53,131 nt of DNA, from positions 1 to 53,131 of the forward strand of contig NZ_AKKF01000207.1 of assembly GCF_000281955.1 (NCBI RefSeq), read 5' to 3'. The position numbers and the translations under genes were made by a program. Numbering within the stretch: the stretch's first letter is position 1; each line of letters opens with the position of its first letter. A model generated the notes under the pieces. It had not been told where the DNA came from. It made no database searches and worked only from the letters and a program-made list of their open reading frames with translations. Positions 50,501-53,131 of the stretch are shown in pieces. This DNA is from Caulobacter sp. AP07. Lineage in GTDB: Bacteria > Pseudomonadota > Alphaproteobacteria > Caulobacterales > Caulobacteraceae.

Positions 50501-52723
50501 CTAGTAGGAAGCCGACAGCCGCACGCCCGCATAGCGGTGGAAGTCGCGGGCTGGCTGAAGCTCGGTGACGGTCTGGCTGCCGAAGTTGCCGAACTGGTTG
50601 GCGCCGTTCACGCCGTAACCCTTGTCGAACACGTTGTTGACGAAGATCACCGCCTGGTAGCCGCCGCCCGGCTTGCGGAAGCCGCCCGAGACGTTCAGCA
50701 CGCCATAGGCCTTCTGCACCGTCCCCGGATCGGTGTTCAGCGAGAAGTTGACCTTGGTCTGGTAGGCGTAGGCCGCCGAGAAGATCATCTCGACGGAGCC
50801 GATCGGCTGGGAGAAGTCCATCCCGACGTTCAGCTTCCACTTCGGCGCGTTGGGCAGGGTGGCGCCCTTCAGGTCCTGGAAGGCCGGCGAGCCAGCCACG
50901 CAGCCCTGGGCGGCCGTCTGGCCCGGCCAGCAGGCGGCCTTCGGGAACGCGGTGATCTTGGCGTCGACATAGGCGATGGAGCCGTTGAAGCGCAGGTCCT
51001 TGGTGGCGATCGCGGTGGCTTCGATTTCCACGCCCTTGGTCAGCACCTTGCCGACATTGGTCAGGCGGAAGTTCTGGGTCCCGCCGATCGTGTCGATGCC
51101 CTGGGCCTGATAGTCGTCGTACTTCACGTGGAAGACCGTGCCGTTCAGCATCACGCGGTGATCGAACAGCTGGCTCTTGATGCCCGCCTCGAAGGAATCC
51201 GAGGTCTCGGGCTTGATCGGGCCGACATTGGCGCGGGCCTGGTTGAAGCCGGTGGTCAGGTCGTAGGTCTGGCCCTTGTGGCCGGTCGCGAAGGAGCCGA
51301 ACACCATCACGTCGTCGCTGACCTGCTGGCGCAGGCCCAGGCGATAGGTCGCCGAACTGTCGGAATTGCCGCCCGAGAACTTGGCGTTGCCGTTCAGGAT
51401 GTCGTTGAAATAGAAGCCGATATCTTCCTTCTGGTAGCGCAGGCCGACGATCGCCGTGGTCTTGGGCAGGAAGGTCCATTCGGCTTGGCCGAACGCCGCC
51501 TTGTTCTCCGAGGTAGCCCTCGCGTACCACTGGGCCAGCGAGAACACCGGCCCGCGCTTGAAGCTGCGGCGCAGGTCGTTGTCGCCGTAGAACAGGCCCA
51601 CGGTGTAGCGGAAGTCGCCGTCGCCGGGCGACAGCAGGCGGAATTCCTGGGTGTTGGCCTTGGCCTTGAAGTAGCCGCCCTGGAAATTCTTGATCCCGGC
51701 ATAGGACGTCCGGTCGGAGTCCAACTGGTCGTCCAGGCGGAACTGGTCGTGCGAGGTGATCGAGACCAGGGTGAAGTCCTTGGGCAGGTCGTACTCGACC
51801 TTCAGCGACTGGCCGAAGCCTTCGCTCTTGGCGTAGGGCGGGGTGTCGTTGCTGACCGTCAGGTTCTTCTCGCCGGGCACGACGCCCGGCATGGTCACGG
51901 CCGCCGTCAGACCCGCCGTGCCGCGCAGCAGGGCGCCGGGCGCGTAGGTCCGCATCGTCGCGTCCGAGGTCGCCGTGCCCTCGATATAGCTGGCCCCCAG
52001 CGTGACCTTCAGCTGGTCGCTGGGCCGCCACAGCAGCTTGCCGCGCACCGAGGTCTCGTCTCGGCCGTTGATCTTCGAGCCGTCGTAGAGGTTCCTGACG
52101 TTGCCGTCGTACTCGCTGCGGCTGGCGCTCAGGCGGTAGCCCAGGGTTTCGCCGATCGGGCCCGACAGGCTGACCGCGCCGCGGTATTCGTGGTCGTCGG
52201 TGGCCAGGACATTGGCCAGGACACTGAACCTGGCGCTGGGATCGCGCGTGGTGATGTTGATCAGGCCGGCCGAGGCGCTCTTGCCGTAGAGGGTGCTTTG
52301 CGGGCCGCGCAGGACCTCGATGCGCTCGACATCGGTGAGGTCGGAGAAGGCGCGGGCCTGGAACGACACGGGCACGTCGTCCAATTGCACCGCGACGCTC
52401 GGCTCGACGCCGATGCCGTAGGCGAAGGTGCCGATGCCGCGCAGCGCCACCGAGGCGTTGATGGGCTGGTCGGCCTGGCGGATGGTCAGGGATGGCGCCA
52501 CCCGCGACACGTCGGTGAATTCCTTCACCCCGGCGCTTTCGAGCTGGCGGGCGGTGACCACCGAGACCGCCAGCGGAACGTTCTGGACGTTCTCCTGGCG
52601 CTTCTGGGCGGTGACCACCACCGTTTCGAGACTGACGGAATCGGATTGGGCCTGCGCGAAGGCCGGCGCGGACATGGCGAGCAACAGCACGGGCGCCGAA
52701 GCGCAGCAAAGCAGCCTGTTCAT
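50501..52723 (-). CDS. TonB-dependent receptor of glucuronide locus
   Basis: A 740-residue outer-membrane importer. It has a signal peptide ending APAFAQAQ, a TonB-box-like stretch SLETVVVTAQKRQENVQ near residues 30-46, a plug with VALRGIGTF and VERIEVLRGPQSTLYGKSASAGLINITTRDP, and a barrel whose last residues are YAGVRLSASY. The start ATG follows GGGGGATTCTCC. It is the first gene of the minus-strand operon and lies 55 bp from a predicted promoter with an operator between its -35 and -10. Glucuronide or oligo-uronide uptake is inferred from context. Confidence 0.93.
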   Translation of the reverse strand: MNRLLCCASAPVLLLAMSAPAFAQAQSDSVSLETVVVTAQKRQENVQNVPLAVSVVTARQLESAGVKEFTDVSRVAPSLTIRQADQPINASVALRGIGTFAYGIGVEPSVAVQLDDVPVSFQARAFSDLTDVERIEVLRGPQSTLYGKSASAGLINITTRDPSARFSVLANVLATDDHEYRGAVSLSGPIGETLGYRLSASRSEYDGNVRNLYDGSKINGRDETSVRGKLLWRPSDQLKVTLGASYIEGTATSDATMRTYAPGALLRGTAGLTAAVTMPGVVPGEKNLTVSNDTPPYAKSEGFGQSLKVEYDLPKDFTLVSITSHDQFRLDDQLDSDRTSYAGIKNFQGGYFKAKANTQEFRLLSPGDGDFRYTVGLFYGDNDLRRSFKRGPVFSLAQWYARATSENKAAFGQAEWTFLPKTTAIVGLRYQKEDIGFYFNDILNGNAKFSGGNSDSSATYRLGLRQQVSDDVMVFGSFATGHKGQTYDLTTGFNQARANVGPIKPETSDSFEAGIKSQLFDHRVMLNGTVFHVKYDDYQAQGIDTIGGTQNFRLTNVGKVLTKGVEIEATAIATKDLRFNGSIAYVDAKITAFPKAACWPGQTAAQGCVAGSPAFQDLKGATLPNAPKWKLNVGMDFSQPIGSVEMIFSAAYAYQTKVNFSLNTDPGTVQKAYGVLNVSGGFRKPGGGYQAVIFVNNVFDKGYGVNGANQFGNFGSQTVTELQPARDFHRYAGVRLSASY

Positions 52724-52784
52724 GGAGAATCCCCCTTTTCTCGACTTATGGCGAACCGTTGCGGTTCTGGTGTCGATGTGAGGC

Positions 52785-52814
52785 GAAACTAGCAAGTGGC
52801 CTGGCCACTTTCAA
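52785..52814 (-). promoter_or_regulatory. Predicted promoter of TonB receptor gene
   Basis: Minus-strand TTGAAAG (52808-52814) and GCTAGTTTC (52785-52793), fitting the Caulobacter housekeeping pattern TTGaCGS / GCtANAWC. The palindrome at 52794-52810 fills the spacer and overlaps the -35. Confidence 0.55.
52794..52810. promoter_or_regulatory. Operator 1, 17-bp palindrome
   Basis: AAGTGGCC-T-GGCCACTT, perfect 8-bp arms around one base. It matches operator 2 at 15 of 17 positions, reading the second copy on the same strand (differences at the third and the central base). The FadR-type GntR protein encoded in the locus is the obvious candidate binder. Confidence 0.7.
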
Positions 52815-52964
52815 GAGATTCCCCTGGCCTCTCGTCGAAAATCGGTGACACCGGTTTCCGAAATATGGCGAAAATGCAGCCAAGACAGCGCTACCTCCAA
52901 TGAATTCAAGGAAATTGCGACGGATCGAATCCCGACGATGTGTCAGGCGCCCAGGCCAACGCGC

Positions 52965-52993
52965 TTGACACCGCCCCCAGAACCGACGCAATT
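52965..52993 (+). promoter_or_regulatory. Predicted promoter of mannonate dehydratase-like gene
   Basis: TTGACA (52965-52970), 17-bp spacer, GCAATT (52988-52993). The -35 is perfect; the -10 is weak. Operator 2 begins inside the -10 and covers the start-site region. Confidence 0.45.
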
Positions 52994-53006
52994 GGCCAGG
53001 CCACTT
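52990..53006. promoter_or_regulatory. Operator 2, 17-bp near-palindrome
   Basis: AATTGGCC-A-GGCCACTT, one mismatch between arms. Centre-to-centre distance to operator 1 is 196 bp. Confidence 0.65.
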
Positions 53007-53100
53007 TCGAGACCCCTCCTCTAAAGAGTCGGGTCACCGCACCACTCGCGGGAACAAACGGAAGCGGCGACCGCGCCAGTCTGCTTCACGGAACGCCTGA

Positions 53101-53131
53101 ATGCCGAAAATCACCGACGCCAAGGTCATCG
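53101..53131 (+). CDS. Start of probable D-mannonate dehydratase (enolase superfamily), cut by window
   Basis: Only the first ten codons are inside the window: MPKITDAKVI. This is close to the beginning of RspA/ManD-type mannonate dehydratases (M-x-KI-x-DAKVIV), enzymes of glucuronate catabolism that convert D-mannonate to 2-keto-3-deoxygluconate. Ten residues cannot prove it; the divergent glucuronidase operon and the operator at its promoter support it. Other enolase-superfamily sugar-acid dehydratases begin similarly. The ribosome-binding site is weak (GGAACGCCTGA before ATG). Confidence 0.5.
   Translation, partial: MPKITDAKVI

Larger units (their letters stand above)
52724..53100. other. 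377-bp divergent regulatory region
   Basis: No gene is supported. It holds the two 17-bp operators and the two predicted divergent promoters given separately. The remainder is lower in GC around 52840-52930 (AAATATGGCGAAAATG), which may help strand opening. Confidence 0.7.

Noticed and set aside
50415..52792. Long frames on both strands over the second TonB receptor
   Set aside because: Only the minus-strand frame with signal peptide, plug motifs and C-terminal aromatic is a real protein.
1..53131. tRNA, rRNA, CRISPR arrays, insertion sequences or prophage genes
   Set aside because: None was recognised by reading; a covariance-model tRNA search was not possible here.

Overview
The window looks like a chromosomal segment of a Caulobacter-type alphaproteobacterium. 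This rests on very high GC with strong third-position GC bias, alphaproteobacterial gene orders (lptF-lptG-lptD-surA-pdxA-rsmA; fabD-fabG-acpP-fabF-mltG-yicC-gmk; rpsF-rpsR-rplI; yfgM-like-bamB-der), several TonB-dependent receptors and many GTG starts. No rRNA, tRNA, CRISPR array, phage gene or transposase was seen. Nearly all of the window is conserved core chromosome. The accessory content is concentrated after about 42 kb.

Layout. 1-9.5 kb: the 5' part of an M17 aminopeptidase gene (minus), then an envelope-biogenesis run on the plus strand (lptF, lptG, lptD, surA) continuing into pdxA and rsmA. 9.5-16.3 kb: a minus-strand block with a Tdi1/DUF1851 gene, gmk, yicC, mltG, and the fatty-acid genes fabF, acpP, fabG, fabD. 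16.3-20.2 kb: truncated haemoglobin, periplasmic peroxiredoxin, membrane AraC regulator, sterol-desaturase-like hydroxylase and an unknown periplasmic protein. 20.5-21.8 kb: S6-S18-L9. 21.9-34.8 kb: a TonB receptor, dnaB, a MarC-family protein, alr, a Yip1-like protein, radA, cvpA, purF, an SBF-type transporter bracketed by two REP-like palindromes, and an SDR. 35-42 kb: a soluble PAS chemoreceptor, then der, bamB, a YfgM-like protein and panB on the minus strand.

42.0-45.0 kb carries seven small minus-strand genes: two ECF sigma factors, each overlapping a small two-helix membrane protein that looks like its anti-sigma factor, and three small membrane proteins sharing a G-x-x-x-PPELL motif. 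Two of these three are a recent tandem duplication. I regard this compact double signalling module as the best candidate for an undescribed system. 45.0-47.7 kb: a HAD phosphatase, an ArsC/YffB-like reductase, a MarR regulator divergent from a DUF899 thioredoxin-like protein (overlapping divergent promoters on one perfect palindrome), and a small membrane protein.

47.7-53.1 kb is a glucuronide-utilisation locus: TonB receptor, exported beta-glucuronidase and a FadR-type GntR regulator on the minus strand, facing a plus-strand gene cut by the window edge whose first residues resemble D-mannonate dehydratase. The 377-bp divergent region holds two near-identical 17-bp palindromes, each placed on one of the divergent promoters, which suggests coordinated repression by the GntR protein. 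The inferred route is receptor uptake of glucuronides, periplasmic release of glucuronate, and catabolism through mannonate.
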